DNA from: Emydura subglobosa
Taxonomy: Eukaryota > Chordata > Testudines > Chelidae
DNA length: 64,000 bases
Direction: 5' to 3'
Assembly (NCBI GenBank): GCA_007922225.1
Contig: ML680053.1
Coordinates: forward strand, 11,184,870-11,248,869
The notes under the pieces were generated by a model that did no database searches, was not told the DNA's origin, and saw only the letters and a program-made list of their open reading frames with translations. Shown here in pieces: positions 44,997 through 55,861 of this stretch (positions are counted from its first letter, which is position 1; every line of letters starts with the position of its first letter). A program made the translations under genes and the position numbers.

Positions 44997-46142
44997 CACT
45001 GACCATACTTGGCAGATCTTCCCTACCTCACAGGGATGTTGGGAGGATAAATAATGCATGAGAGATTGTGATATTATTCTAAAAGGACCATATAAGACAG
45101 AGTTAGGCAAAAACATGGAACTTGAAACTCGAGTGCACATTGCAACATATTTCACTAGTGACAGAAGCTCTTCTCCTCCTCTCCCTCTGCATGCATCCAA
45201 GTGCATTCATTCTTACCGAGAGTCATATGCTCTCATGGAAGAAAGAAAACCTTCACAACAGTTTTGATTCTTAAGCTTCCAATGGGAGCTTTGCCATTGA
45301 CTTCAATGGAGTAGGGTCATGTTCTAAAGAAATATAGTATAGAGATGATTTGTACCAGGTGTGTGAACCATTCCAATTTGAAGCAATAATATACTGCATC
45401 ATATCAAGTGGTTCACTTTTCAAAGGTTAAGGTATTAGTTATTCAGTAATAATTAATATATGTAATCTCAGTAGCAACACCAGGTATTTTATTGTGCATA
45501 AAGTACTATTGCAAAAGGCTAGATAACAAGATAGCACTGAAGAAAAAATATCCAAAGTGCTTTAGCACTATCAATTCATCAGTGTTCATGGATAACTGAC
45601 AATGTTCATAATCTTTTCAGCCTTACAGATTTTGCCATAAAGTGATTCAAAATGATGCAGAACTCCAGAACCCTAATGTATAGATAATTTGCAAAATTTG
45701 ATATGCAGGATTGCTTTGAGTAGTAGTGTTCCTATATGATTTTGCTTCCCCAAATGTATGTATTAAAATAGCATCTGGAGGCCCCAACCCATTGCACTAG
45801 GCACTGTACAAATTTTAAAATAAAATACGGTCTCTGCCCCAGATAGCTTACAATCCAAGTACAAGACAAGAGATAACGGGTGGATACAAAAGACAGGAGA
45901 AGTATAAAGTAACAGATAATTTTGATCAGTGTAGAAATGTTCACAGCACATCAACTATCTAATCATTGTCAAGTTTATGGTAGATAAGAGAGCTAAGGTA
46001 TTTTGAGTAATTAGTAACAATATTAATGTAACAGATTCAGATCCAACCTTCCTAAAACATATACATTTATATTATTCTCAAATTCAATCTAAAATGTGGA
46101 GTTGTATGATTCATAGCTAAATTACTCCCAGATCCTATTTTG
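44997..46142. other. Intronic sequence with one old repeat tail
   Basis: An antisense L2/MIR-type tail lies at about 45755-45910 (cattgcactaggcactgtac, agcttacaatccaagtacaa). Nothing else was assigned. Confidence 0.5.
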
Positions 46143-46290
46143 GATTCATAGAGTCCAAGAGTCTAAGGGTTGGAAGGGACCTCAGAAGGTCATCTAGTCC
46201 AACCCCCTGCTCAAAGCAGGACCAACCCCAACTAAATCATGCAAGCAAGGGCTTTATCAAGCCAGGCCTTAAAGACCTCAAGTATTCCCC
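46143..46290 (-). mobile_element. CR1 LINE 3' tail, antisense
   Basis: ggttggaagggacctcagaa, then ggtcatctagtccaaccccc and tgctcaaagcaggaccaacc, is the reverse complement of the CR1 end found at 48700-48790. Confidence 0.88.
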
Positions 46291-47029
46291 TTGAGTTCTT
46301 CCTGAATAAGGAATGAAGAAAAGGATCCCCTGCTATGAAGTTTGTCTATGTTGCAGTCTCAGCAATACTGAGAATCAAGACTTACTCTTCTACAAGGGGA
46401 GCACTATTTAGGGCAAAAAACAGACAGCGCTACCAACCTATTCAAGAGAAGCTTAAAAATCAAATAAACCCAAAGCAACCAAACTCAAACTTACTTGTCT
46501 GAATGCAAAGAAATAAATGGCTGGTTCTATTTCTAACTACCCAGTCCCGTGAATTGCATTGCAGCACCCTACCTGATAGACATGGTCTTTTTAGGAGCCA
46601 TCACATTTCCCCCTCCACTAATTTTTGATTAAACGGAGTTCTTTTTGATAATACACACTTGATTGTGTTAACCATGTACCTGGCACAATGGGGTCTGAGT
46701 GTTACCACAATATACACACACACACACACACAAAAGTGAAACAGGAGACTCTCCAGAATGAAAAGGCAAGTGTCTGCGATCAATGGCCATACCTGAACAA
46801 ACCAAAAAGAAGACAGGAAGCCAAGGGTTCTTTAAGGAGATGGGAGGGAAATGTAAAAGCAGGCTGGGGTGTTGTCATTTCTTTCACCCAACCCCTGACC
46901 CTAGAGTTCTCCAAGGAGAGATGTACCCTTCCTTGGCTAAAGGCGGATGGTTCTGCGGACAGTTTTAGGCTCCTGCGCTGTAAGCACTAGCCACACTTAC
47001 CACTCAAAGCAGCTGCTCTACAGGCCGGG
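46291..47029. other. Proximal ME3 intron 1, no gene
   Basis: Holds a short plus-strand L2/MIR-type scrap (46662-46712, cctggcacaatggggtctga) and a (CA)n microsatellite at 46713-46733. Further CpG-rich sequence begins near 47030. Confidence 0.5.
46713..46733. repeat. (CA)n microsatellite
   Basis: About ten CA units. Confidence 0.9.
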
Positions 47030-47233
47030 CTGTGATTGGTTAATGGCACAGGGAGGGGGCCCGGCGTGCTCAATCGCCAAGAAGCCCCTGGCTCTCCGGC
47101 CTGCCCGGAGCACTGGCTCCGGAGGAGTTTGGCACACGTGTCCCACAAACCAGCCCGTGGGGCCGCGCTGCAGTGTGGACGCGGGGCAACAGCAGCCCGC
47201 CGCGTCGCCCCCGGCCGCCAGGCTGGGGCACGT

Positions 47234-47235
47234 AC
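47234..47235 (-). other. ME3: Splice donor of ME3 intron 1
   Basis: The minus strand reads AAG|GTACGTG across the exon 1/intron 1 border. This is a near-consensus donor that leaves the reading frame in phase 0. The open frame continues beyond the donor to 46987, but with no malic-enzyme similarity. That supports the exon ending here. Confidence 0.85.
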
Positions 47236-47424
47236 CTTGTTGAGATGGGGGTTCCTGGTGATGTCGTAGCCCCTCTTCTTGGACGCCGTGGCCTTGGCGG
47301 GGGTGCCCCGGGCTTCCCCCGAGCGGCAGCCCCTGCCCTGGGGGGCGCTCAGGAGAGGCCCCCACTGGCTCGACCCCGCCACCCGCAGCAGGCGGCGCCC
47401 GGCTCGGTTGCAAAGCGGCATCAT
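47236..47424 (-). CDS. ME3: ME3 exon 1: N-terminus of mitochondrial NADP-dependent malic enzyme (partial)
   Basis: Read on the minus strand, ATG at 47424-47422 opens 63 codons ending KKRGYDITRNPHLNK at 47236. The next bases, 47235-47230, read GTACGT, a strong splice donor in phase 0. RGYDVTRNPHLNK is the start of the malic-enzyme fold, and human ME3 breaks to its next exon after the same NK. The preceding ~48 residues start MMPLCNRAGRRLLRVAG, are rich in Arg and Ala and lack acidic residues until about residue 37. This fits a mitochondrial presequence and argues against cytosolic ME1. ME2 lacks the RGYD motif. The family oxidatively decarboxylates L-malate to pyruvate and CO2, making NADPH in the matrix; the catalytic residues lie in exons not present here. 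Two tandem ATGs occur; the first has A at -3. The surrounding sequence is a CpG island. No other exon of the gene was found in the window. Confidence 0.86.
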
Positions 47425-47514
47425 GGTCCCGGCAGCCCGGCTCCACCTAGGCGGTGCACGCCGCGGGCAGAGCGCTCAGCGGAGCAGGTCTCCCCAGGTG
47501 CCCGGCTGCACCGG

Positions 47515-47570
47515 TGGGGGCGGGAGCATGCAGAGGCGGGGCGCTGCCCTGGACGGGAGGGGCGGGACTG
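47515..47570 (-). promoter_or_regulatory. Cluster of GC boxes upstream of the ME3 start codon
   Basis: Three GGGCGG or GGCGGGGC-type motifs occur at about 47517-47524, 47535-47543 and 47558-47568, some 90-145 bp upstream of the ATG. This is the arrangement expected for Sp/KLF-driven CpG-island promoters. Factor binding is inferred, not shown. Confidence 0.45.
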
Positions 47571-48365
47571 ACTCTCTGCAGAGGGTATGTGCCCGCTGCT
47601 GGCTCTCAGGCAGCGCGGGGCTCGGTGCTCATCACCCAGCCAGTGCATCAGCTCCTGCTCCTGGAGCCACCCGCAAAAGCGAAAGCAAACCCAGGAAGCA
47701 GATCGAGCAGCAGCTGCAACCCAGGGACTGGCTGCGGCCGAGCCAGCACCTCCTCCCCGCCGCCCCCCTGGACCAGTCAAGGCGCAGATGCTCGGGCAGA
47801 GGGAAAGTGATATGCCGGCCGCCTGCCTCTCCAGGGTCAGTGGGCTGCTCCCCCTGCAGGGTGAGGGGCGGAGGAGGTGGGTCCGGATGGAGAGCAGCCT
47901 ACCCAGAGCCGTGCAGCGGGTGAGCTGTAGCTGCTGGGCCCCCACAAACAATCACAGCGGGCTCTGCCCTGCCTGCCCTGCCCGCACAGCTAGCCACGGG
48001 AGTCCGAGCCTCCCTCCTCCTCCTCCAACCACCTGGCCAAAGGGGGAGACCCTGGCGTGCAGGACCTAGGTCCCTTTCCGCCCCGCACCGCCCCGGCCAG
48101 GGACTGGAGTGATGGAGCCAGCCCCATCCCTTCTCTGCACCCCATGAGCCAGCACTCATAAGCCACGGGGCAGTCCATAAGGCAGCAGCAGAGACCTAGG
48201 GGTGCAGAAGGTCATATGCTCTTAAGATAGCAACAAAGTCCCTCCCTCAAAAAAAAAAAAAAAGTCTTTTTCTGTCAGTTCAGCGGTGATGCCTGTGCAG
48301 GAGTGTTGTGCTCACTCTCCCTCTCATCAGAGGGTGCTTATGGGATATGGCTGCTGGTGGCACCC

Positions 48366-48811
48366 TAGAAAGTGATTAGGGGGCTGGAGCACAAGACTTA
48401 TGAGGAGAGGCTGAGGGAACTGGGCTTGTTTAGTCTGCAAAAGAGAAGAGTGAGGGGGGATTTGATAGCAGCCTTTAACTACCTGAAAGGGGGTTCCAGG
48501 GAGGATGGGGCTAGGCTGTTCTCGGTGGTGGCAGATGACAGAACAAGGAGCAACGGTCTCAAGTTGCCGGGCAGGAGGTCTAGGTTGGACATTAGGAAAA
48601 AGTTTTTTACTAGAAGGGTGGTGAAGCACTGGAATGGGTTACCTAGGGAGGTGGTGGAATCTCCATCCTTAGAGGTTTTTAAGCTGAGGCTTGACAAAGC
48701 CCTGGCTGGGATGATATAGCTGAGGTTCGTCCTGCTTTGAGCAGGGCGTTGGACTAGATGACCTCCTGAGGTCCCTTCCAACTCTAATATTCTATGATTC
48801 TATGATTCTAT
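48366..48811 (+). mobile_element. CR1 LINE 3' end, little diverged
   Basis: One open frame, 48372-48719, encodes the CR1 C-terminus ([60 protein letters not shown]). The tail follows, with several copies of the terminal 8-mer type attctatg. It is the same subfamily as the copy at 22557-25225 and has an intact frame. It lies about 0.9 kb upstream of the ME3 start codon. Confidence 0.94.
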
Positions 48812-49344
48812 ATTACACCAATCACCTACCCAGCAAAGCAAATAGACAGAGGACAGATAGAGGCTTAGATATTTGGCTACTTTTTGTTCAGGACTCAGGC
48901 AAAAAACCCAGCACACTTTTTTTTTTAATATTCTCGTTTAAGAGACATACCTGGTCTGTTGACTATGTGCATACAGAGACTGCACTCAATTTAATAAAGT
49001 CACTAGAAGACATAGGTGGTTTAGTGATGCTCTGTCTGTAATAACACCCTGTTAAATGGAAAGATCTGATGACTTTATGCCTGGGTAATGTCTCTTTAAA
49101 CAAAAGCTACCTAATGATTGTTTTGTTTCTGATATTTACATAGCAAGGATTTGTAAACTTCCTAAATAAATAGCCCAAAAAAAGAAAACCCCAACAACAA
49201 AAAAGAAAGCGGCCTATTAAGTATGGCCAAATTAATGTGACGTTGGGGTCACAATTTAAAACTGTCTGCACATCTAGGGAACATCAGTCCATTTCCAAAG
49301 CCCTCTCACACAACCTTCAACTATGAACAGGGATGGAGATGAGG
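48812..49344. other. Upstream flank without recognisable gene
   Basis: AT-rich sequence. No feature was assigned. Confidence 0.5.
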
Positions 49345-49475
49345 ACAAAGGACTGCGAGTCAGAAGATTTGGTTTCCAATTCCGGCTCTGCTGCAGACTT
49401 CCTATGTGAGCAGGGGCACATCACTAAACCATCTGTGCCTCAGTTTCCCCCATCTGCAAAATGGGCTAACATTTG
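49345..49475 (+). mobile_element. MIR-type SINE
   Basis: ggactgcgagtcagaagatt, tggtttccaattccggctct, gcctcagtttcccccatctg, caaaatgggcta. Confidence 0.8.
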
Positions 49476-49480
49476 TTAAT

Positions 49481-50130
49481 AAATAAGAACGGCCAAACTG
49501 GGTCCGATCAATGGTCCATCTAGCCCAGTATCCTGGTGCTTCAGAGGGAATGAATAGAACAGGTGATCCATACCATCAGCCATTACTAGCCTCTTGCAAA
49601 CAGCAATCCCTGCCCATCCTGGCTAATAGCCATTGACGGACCTATCCTCCATGAATTAATCTAGTTCTTTTTTGAACCCTGTTAAAGGCTTGACCATCAA
49701 AACATCCTCTGGCAAGGAGTTCCACAAGTTGACTGTGCATTGTGTGAAGAAATACTTCCTTTTGTTCATTTTAATTCATTTTAATTCATGCTTTTGTTCA
49801 TGCTTCCTATTAGTTTCAATTGGTGATCCCTAGTTCTTATGTTATCAGAAGGAGTAAATAACACTTCCTTATTTACTTTCTCCACACCAGTCATGATTTT
49901 ATAGACCTCTCGCATATCCCCTCTTAGTTGTCTCTTTTCCAAGCTGAAAAGTCCCAGTCTTATTAATCTCTCCTCATATGGAAGGTTTTCCATACTCCTA
50001 ATAATTTTTATTACCCTTTTCTGTACTTTTTCTAATTCCAATATATCTTTTTTGAGATGGGATGAGCAGAACTGCATGCACTATTCAAGATGTAAGTGTA
50101 TCATGGATTTATAAAAAGCCAATATGATAT
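49481..50130 (-). mobile_element. CR1 LINE 3' region, antisense
   Basis: It begins with the reverse complement of the ctgacccagt-type tail (aagaacggccaaactgggtc). The minus-strand frame 50077-49781 encodes MQFCSSHLKKDILELEKVQK and LPYEERLIRLGLFSLEKRQL. Same subfamily as the copies at 16979 and 42262. Confidence 0.9.
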
Positions 50131-50261
50131 GTTCTGTCTTATTATCTTGTTTATCTTATATTATCTTAATATCTTATTTTCTGTCTTGTTCCCCCAAGGA
50201 TGTCATGAACTTAAAAAGCACCTCCCCAGAAGGGAAAGTATCGCCACTGCTTAGGGCACAG

Positions 50262-50395
50262 CTGAGGACTTAGGGGACTAGGGTTCAAGTTCCTGCTTCT
50301 CAGACCTTTGAGGATCTGGATCTTACCCTTTCTGTAAACTGGGGATAACTTACAGGGCATTGTGAGGCTAAATAAAGTAACGGGGCCATGCCTGA
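50262..50395 (+). mobile_element. MIR-type SINE fragment
   Basis: ggggactagggttcaagttc, ctttctgtaaactggggata, then cattgtgaggctaaataaag. Confidence 0.6.
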
Positions 50396-51074
50396 ACCTT
50401 ACGTAGATAGACAGACATCACTCACTTGAAATTTAAAAAAATAGGTTTAGCTCCCACATCTGCCCAGGAGTCCTGTTCTCAGTTTCAGTATATAACCCCA
50501 TTTTCCCTGATTTAGACACGTGTCTCTTTCCTGCATTGTTGTGTGAAAGAACCAAAACCAATACAAACAAAAACCACAACCAGGGAACCTGACTAACTCA
50601 GCAGAGGAAACCTGGCATTGATTATACACAAAGTGCTTGTCAACTGCACAAAAAATAAATGGAAAAAAATTTAGAAAAAGAATTGGTTTCTCTCCTTACT
50701 TTCCTGTGTGTTACTTGTGACAATAGCACAGTGAAACCGTTTCCAGACATTATTGACTGGTGTCTCTTTCATTCACGATGTTTGGAAGATCCTCTGAAAC
50801 TATGAAGGCAAATGCCACAGAAACGGCTACAAATAAACAAGTCTCAGAGTTTAAAGCAGATCGTTCAACATTCAGCCTTGCCAAATTACAAGATAAGATT
50901 AGACTTGGCTCCATGCATATATTTTCTCCACTTGCTCTAATAAGCTGGTGTATAAAAAAGAAACGTGTAATTACAGAGTTTGTGCTGTAAAGTATGTGCT
51001 GACACTCTCAGCTCCAGTTCAGCATGGATGTTATTATTCCCACGGCTGAGATACCAAAAAGAATACTTTGCATT
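50396..51074. other. Upstream flank without recognisable gene
   Basis: No repeat or gene was recognised. Confidence 0.5.
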
Positions 51075-51320
51075 CCCATAGTGACCTCCCCATCACAGAT
51101 CAGCACACTTTACAAATATTTGTGAGGCCCCACATTAGCCTCACAACACTCCTGTAAGGTAGGGAAGTACTGTCATTCTCATTTTACAGATGGGAAACTA
51201 AGGCACAGAGGGACTAAGAAACTTGCCCAAGGTGACACTGGCAGCCTGTAGCAGAGCAGGGAATAGAAACTGGGTCTCTCATATCCCCGGCTGGCATCCT
51301 AACCACTGGGTCATCCTTCT
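51075..51320 (-). mobile_element. MIR-type SINE, antisense, near full length
   Basis: attttacagatgggaaacta, aggcacagagggactaagaa, acttgcccaaggtgacactg and aaactgggtctctcatatcc follow the inverted MIR consensus in order. Confidence 0.85.
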
Positions 51321-51404
51321 TCTCTTTAAGGGTAACATTTTCAAATCTGGGTAAGGTGCCCAACTATGGCTTGTGGTGCTAACATTTGAAAAATTTGACT
51401 AAAC

Positions 51405-51515
51405 TGACCACCATGGTGACATGAGAGGTCTGTGGCAGAGCCAGGGAGAGAACCCACATGTCCTGACTCCAAAGCCTGTACTTCAACCACAAGATCAGCC
51501 TTCTTTGGTGCATCA
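51405..51515 (-). mobile_element. MIR-type SINE fragment, antisense
   Basis: gtctgtggcagagccaggga, gagaacccacatgtcctgac, tccaaagcctgtacttcaac. Confidence 0.6.
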
Positions 51516-51829
51516 CAAAAATAGCCCAATCGTATATCTACGTTTCCCAGGTGGGAGGTGTCGTCAGAGATCCTGCATCAGTTTCGCCTCCATGTATATT
51601 CTCTCCTCCCTCAAGCCTTCCCTTGGGCTTACTCAAAGTCCCTCACTGATGCTTTGAGCATGCACCATGCTCTGAGCAATGTCTTGCCTAGATGATCGGA
51701 AAGCCTTGTATTTATTCTCCTCCTACGTTATTTATTGGGTGTCATCATTATGTCTGACGTACAAAATATATAGAAGAAGATAGCATCCCTGCAGGTCCCA
51801 CACATTACACTGGATAACCAAATGAAATT

Positions 51830-52170
51830 TCAGTCTCAGAATGGCACCACTCGCTCTCTCAGTCTTTCTCTGAATGGGGGGATTAACATTCATGCAAGTT
51901 GCAGAAAATGTGTGTTTTAAGAAGGGATTTGCAGGAAAAGGGGATGGCCATTTGGTAGGTGGAGGGAGTTTGAAGCGTACAAGGCAGCATAAAAGAAGCA
52001 CAAAGACAAGAGTGGGAGAAGGATCCAAAAGGCACAGGTAGGTGTGAGGCTGAGGAAGAGTGTGAGCAGTGAGAGTGGAAGGGGGAGGAAATGAGAGAAG
52101 AAATGTAAGTAGAGGCAGAGTTGTGCAGAGCTTTGAAGGGGAGGGTCAGAAGTCCTGATATGAACACAAG
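51830..52170 (-). mobile_element. L2-type LINE ORF2 C-terminal fragment, antisense
   Basis: Minus-strand translations give LPFKALHNSASTYISSLI, the post-RT FKALHNLAPxYLSDLL block, then a segment ending in SLLKTHIF, the usual FKxxLKTHLF end. It lies directly downstream, in LINE order, of the RT fragment at 52664-52984. Confidence 0.65.
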
Positions 52171-52429
52171 AGGTAACTACTTGTGGGGATTCCAAGAAGG
52201 GATAAGGCAGTGAAATGGTCTTTTCTGTTCTAAAGAGGTTCTTAGACCACAGTCATCACAGTAATATCTGAGTGCCTTCCCATAGTGCATTAAGCAACGT
52301 GACTAACACATGTCAGGTGTGTTCTCTCTCATCCTCTCCCCAGGGGGAGAAGCGTGTGCAGTGAAGTGTTTTGTTTTGCCATTTTTTTTTCATCCAGGTT
52401 GTTGTGTATTTATGTTAGGGAAGGAAAGG

Positions 52430-52985
52430 TCAAAGAAATGTGCCCTGCAGATGGAGCAGAAGGTGGTGAGGTCTGTGAGGTCCATAGTTCCTGGGGTAGC
52501 TCATTCCACAGTCTTGAGCCAGTTCTGTCTCACACACAGATCGGCTTTACCCTTCAGGGCGAGAGTGCCATTCTGCCAGAGGAGCAAAGCTCCGAACCGT
52601 GGTGTTTGTCCCAGCGCTTTAGGAGGTCTTTTAGACATCTTGGGCCCAGGCCCCGGAGTGCCTTCAAGGGAATGGGACCTTGAACTCCATTTGTTGTAGA
52701 ATGGGAAGCCAGTGTGGCGGGTGAAGGATTGGTCTGATTGGCTCTGAGTTGCTAAGGAGACACGCTGCAGAATTCTGTACTAGCTGGAATTCTGTACTAC
52801 TCCTGGGTGCTGATGGCTTCATGCCCTTGTATCTCGCATTGCTGTAGCCCAGCCAAGAGGTGACAAAAGCGTGAACAGCTGAGACCAGATCATCTGCTGC
52901 CAGGATGGGGTGGAATCTCTTAGCTACCTGGAGATGATAGAAAGCTTTGTTCAGGGATGCTACTATATGAGAACTCAACATCAAT
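52430..52985 (-). mobile_element. L2-type LINE RT C-terminus, antisense
   Basis: The minus frame 52984-52664 reads VSAVHAFVTSWLGYSN, FQLVQNSAACLL and PPHWLPILQQMEFK. These are the conserved HAFVTSRLDYCNAL, LQLVQNxAARLL and LHWLPVxxRIxFK blocks of L2-clade reverse transcriptases. The stretch 52430-52660 shows no clear protein similarity. Confidence 0.8.
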
Positions 52986-53489
52986 GAGTGTCAAGGGCCT
53001 GCCTGCAGCAGAGCCAGTGTCCTGTCAATCTAATGAGCACAGCTGGCCCTGACAGAAGCTGTCTGGTTGACTGTGGAACCTGATTGACTACAGGGATCAG
53101 CAGGCTGATACTTGAGCTCAGTAGCCGCAGCAGTCTAACAGCTGCTTAGGGCACTCCTTGCCTGCAACTATGTTTGGTCCTGTCTCTAGCTCTTCTCATT
53201 CTCCAGGCCCAGCCCCCAGCTCCATCCTGGCTTCTGACTCCTGGCCCCAAGCCCCTGGTTATGCTTCCTGACTGTCACTCTGGGTAACTCTTTGATTTTG
53301 GCTTCTAACTCCTGGTTCTGACCTTTGACTTTGCTCCAGGATCCGCCCATCTGGATTCAGTTCCAACTGGGTGACTGAACTCTTGCTCCAACCATTAGAC
53401 AAGACTGCCCATGACACAGTTGCTGACCATAAGGAATCCAAGGACTCCTAGACTATTACAGAGTGAATTGACCAGTTGTGGGTGCACCT

Positions 53490-54065
53490 TCAACCAATGA
53501 AGACTGCACCCGAGCTGCAAAAGCTTCAAAATACTTTCCTCTGCCCACCAGCATCACCACTATCTTGCTTGGGTTCTGGCTCAGCTTCAGCCAGCTGCTC
53601 TTCATCTAAGAGCTGATCACATGCAAGCACAGGGTCATCTTGGCAGTGATGGTGCGATCACATGTGGTGCAGGATAGGTAGCGCTGTTTCTCGTCTGCAT
53701 ATTACTGACATATGAGTCCATGCTGTCTGATCAGTTCACCTAGTTGCTGCATATGGATGCTCAAAAGGACCAGAGAGAGAACTGATCCTTGTGGAGCTCC
53801 GCAAGTGAGGTGACTAGTGGTGGAGGTGCAGGTTCCCACATCCACTGACAGGAGCAGGTTATTCATCAGCACCACTAAAGCAATTTCAGTTCCATTCCCT
53901 GGCCTGAATCCAGATTGTGCTGGTTCTAGAATGCCAGCTTCAATTAGGTGAGTTTGTAATTGGCCTTTGGCTAGCTTCTCTATGAACCTGCTTCTCAGGT
54001 TTGATACTGGGCAGTAGCTGGCTAACCAATGAATCCAGGGTGGGTTTCTTTAGTGTTAGCTGGAC
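53490..54065 (-). mobile_element. L2-type LINE RT catalytic region, antisense, frameshifted
   Basis: Minus-strand blocks in LINE order: LKKPTLD near 54050; QSGFRPGNGTEIALV near 53900; GAPQGSVLS near 53790; a YADE version of the catalytic YADD box near 53700; and WLKLSQNPSKI, the NxLKLNPDKTEV block, near 53580. It reads with several frameshifts. Confidence 0.75.
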
Positions 54066-54479
54066 TATTGCCTGTTTGAAAAAATCTATGCAAGGATTGA
54101 GAGAAGATCATTTTAATGGCAATAGTGAAGGGAGAGAGGTGAGATGCAGAGAGGAAGTCATGGTAAGTCAAGATGAGAGGAGACTAAACCACAGAAAACT
54201 AGCCAGCAAGATTGTCTGTCGACAATTGTAGAGCACATACATTGTATCTAAGTGCGTCCCAAATCAATTAGTTCTGCATGGCACCATAAAGGTGGACAGG
54301 CTTTGAATTAGTTTTATCTCCTCTGCAAGCTCATTTTGCAGCTGAATCCCTTCAGATGAGGACACCTTTTCTCCAGCTCTCCTTTGCTTTCTCCTTGGCT
54401 TTGCAAGTTGCATGGTCCCAGAGGAGCTGCTTAAGTGGATGGAGAGCTAATTGCTAATGTAGCTGGCTCCTGACCTGCT

Positions 54480-54790
54480 GATGGCTTTGACGATCAGGAC
54501 CAAGGCCTTGAACTGTCAATGGAAACAGACTGGGAGCTACTGGCAGGATAAGAGTACGTGTGTGATGTGATCACAGAGACCTGGCCCATTGACAAGGTGG
54601 GTTGCTACATTCTGCACGAGTGGGAGGCTCTACATGGCTTTCACTTTTAGGCCCAGGTATGGTGTATTGCAGTAGTCCAGATCCGAGGTATGAGTACATG
54701 GATCATTGTGGTAAGATCATCATCTGGGAGCAAAAGGCAGTTTCCCAGTTCTCTGAAAGTGGAAGAAGGCATTTTTGCCACTAATGTTAC
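54480..54790 (-). mobile_element. Second L2-type RT C-terminal fragment, antisense
   Basis: Around 54660-54710 the minus strand encodes DLDYCNTPYLGLKVKAM, the SRLDYCNALYMGL block again. The same RT region is also present at 52664-52984, so this must derive from a separate copy. Confidence 0.65.
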
Positions 54791-54841
54791 TTTGTTGCTT
54801 AGCAATGAGTCAAACAAGACCCTGAGGCTTCACATCACACT

Positions 54842-55375
54842 GACGAATTGGGGAATGTCTTAGAGAATCCAGACAGGATCTTTCTACCTAATCTTTTTTG
54901 CAACTGCATCACATTGCTGTCTGATATTCAGTTTGTCATCCACTATTATCCCCCAGATCCTTTTCAGCAGTACTTCGGCCTAGACAGTTATTCCCCATTT
55001 TGTAGCTATTTGATTTTTTTCTTTACAAGTGTAGTAATTTGCACTTGTCTTTCTTGAATTTCATCTTCTTGATTTCAGACCAGTTTTCCAATTTGTCAGT
55101 CATTTTGAATTGTAATCCTGCCCTCCAAAGTGCTTGCAACCCCTCCCATCTTGGTGTATTCTGCAAATTTTAGAAGCATACTCTCCACTCCATTATCCAA
55201 ATCATTAATGACAATATTCAATACTACCATCTCCAGGACAGTTCCTCTTTGACCCCACTAGATATGTCCTCCTAGTTTGAAAAAATGTACTCAGAGTAGT
55301 TATCAATGGTTCACTGTCAATCAGTTGTGTACCCACTTTATATTAATTTTAATCTAGACCACATTTTCCATTGAA
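54842..55375 (-). mobile_element. CR1 LINE RT region, antisense, old
   Basis: The minus strand carries decayed versions of the CR1 block around FADDTK and the lines after it. tttgtcatccactattatcc, gcacttgtctttcttgaatt and ctgcaaattttagaagcata are recognisable antisense CR1 words. Confidence 0.7.
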
Positions 55376-55489
55376 TTGCACCCTTTCTATGTCATAGGAT
55401 AACAGTGCTGGATAAAAATCCCTTTTGACTCCACTCACACTAAGCTAAGATATCAAGTCACTGCCCTGTATGTGGTGGAAGTCTAATTG

Positions 55490-55590
55490 GGATGTCATTT
55501 AAAAGTGAACTGGACAAATAACTGGAGAAAATACTGCAGGGAACACTCCGACATTGGCGAAGGGATGGACTAGATGATCTAACTCTGTCT
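55490..55590 (+). mobile_element. CR1-like 3' tail fragment
   Basis: aaaagtgaactggacaaata, then gggatggactagatgatcta, resembles the CR1 end. Confidence 0.5.
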
Positions 55591-55635
55591 GCCAGGGTGG
55601 GTGTTACGGAAGTACAAAGCATTAGGTAATAACTA

Positions 55636-55861
55636 GAGCTGGTTGAAACTTTTTTGGGGAAAAAAATTCGGACAAATTTTTTTTTTGACCAAAAACAAAC
55701 TCAATTTAAAAAAAAAATTAAGTGTTTTACTGAAAATAGTTTTTGCAAAACAACATTTTTCCAGGTTTGGTTATTTGTTAAAATGCCAATTAAAAACCTG
55801 CTGTAAATAATTTTCACCCTACATTTCCTGGGAACAATAATGACCATCCTTTGACCAGCTC
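55636..55861. mobile_element. Inverted-repeat MITE
   Basis: GAGCTGGTTGAAA at the left mirrors the complement of TTTGACCAGCTC at the right. The interior is A/T-homopolymer-rich. The superfamily is not fixed. Confidence 0.6.

Larger units (their letters stand above)
1..47233 (-). other. ME3: ME3 intron 1 (incomplete, at least 47 kb)
   Basis: This stretch lies 3' of the exon 1 donor on the coding strand. I looked on the minus strand for the next expected coding block (the residues after PHLNK in malic enzymes) and did not recognise it. The acceptor is therefore assumed to lie beyond base 1. The stretch is filled with transposon remnants of many ages in both orientations. Human ME3 is a large gene with long introns, so a 47-kb first intron is plausible. 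Confidence 0.7.
47030..48130. promoter_or_regulatory. CpG island covering ME3 exon 1 and promoter
   Basis: GC content and CpG density rise sharply here compared with the AT-rich flanks. The island spans the ME3 start codon, the start of intron 1 and about 700 bp upstream. No clear TATA box is seen, as expected for a housekeeping-type CpG promoter. Long open frames on both strands (for example 47279-47923 plus and 47421-47951 minus) are explained by the lack of AT-rich stop codons. The transcription start cannot be placed from sequence alone. Confidence 0.75.

Noticed and set aside
1..47000. Search for ME3 exon 2 on the minus strand
   Set aside because: The expected block after PHLNK (MAFTLEER-type) was not seen in any frame, so no second exon is claimed.
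46987..47235. Continuation of the ME3 exon 1 frame past the splice donor
   Set aside because: Similarity to malic enzymes stops exactly at PHLNK, and a strong GT donor follows.
47279..47951. Long overlapping frames (214 codons plus, 176 codons minus) upstream of ME3 exon 1
   Set aside because: They lie in the CpG island, where stop codons are rare, carry no domain, and overlap on both strands. Composition explains them.
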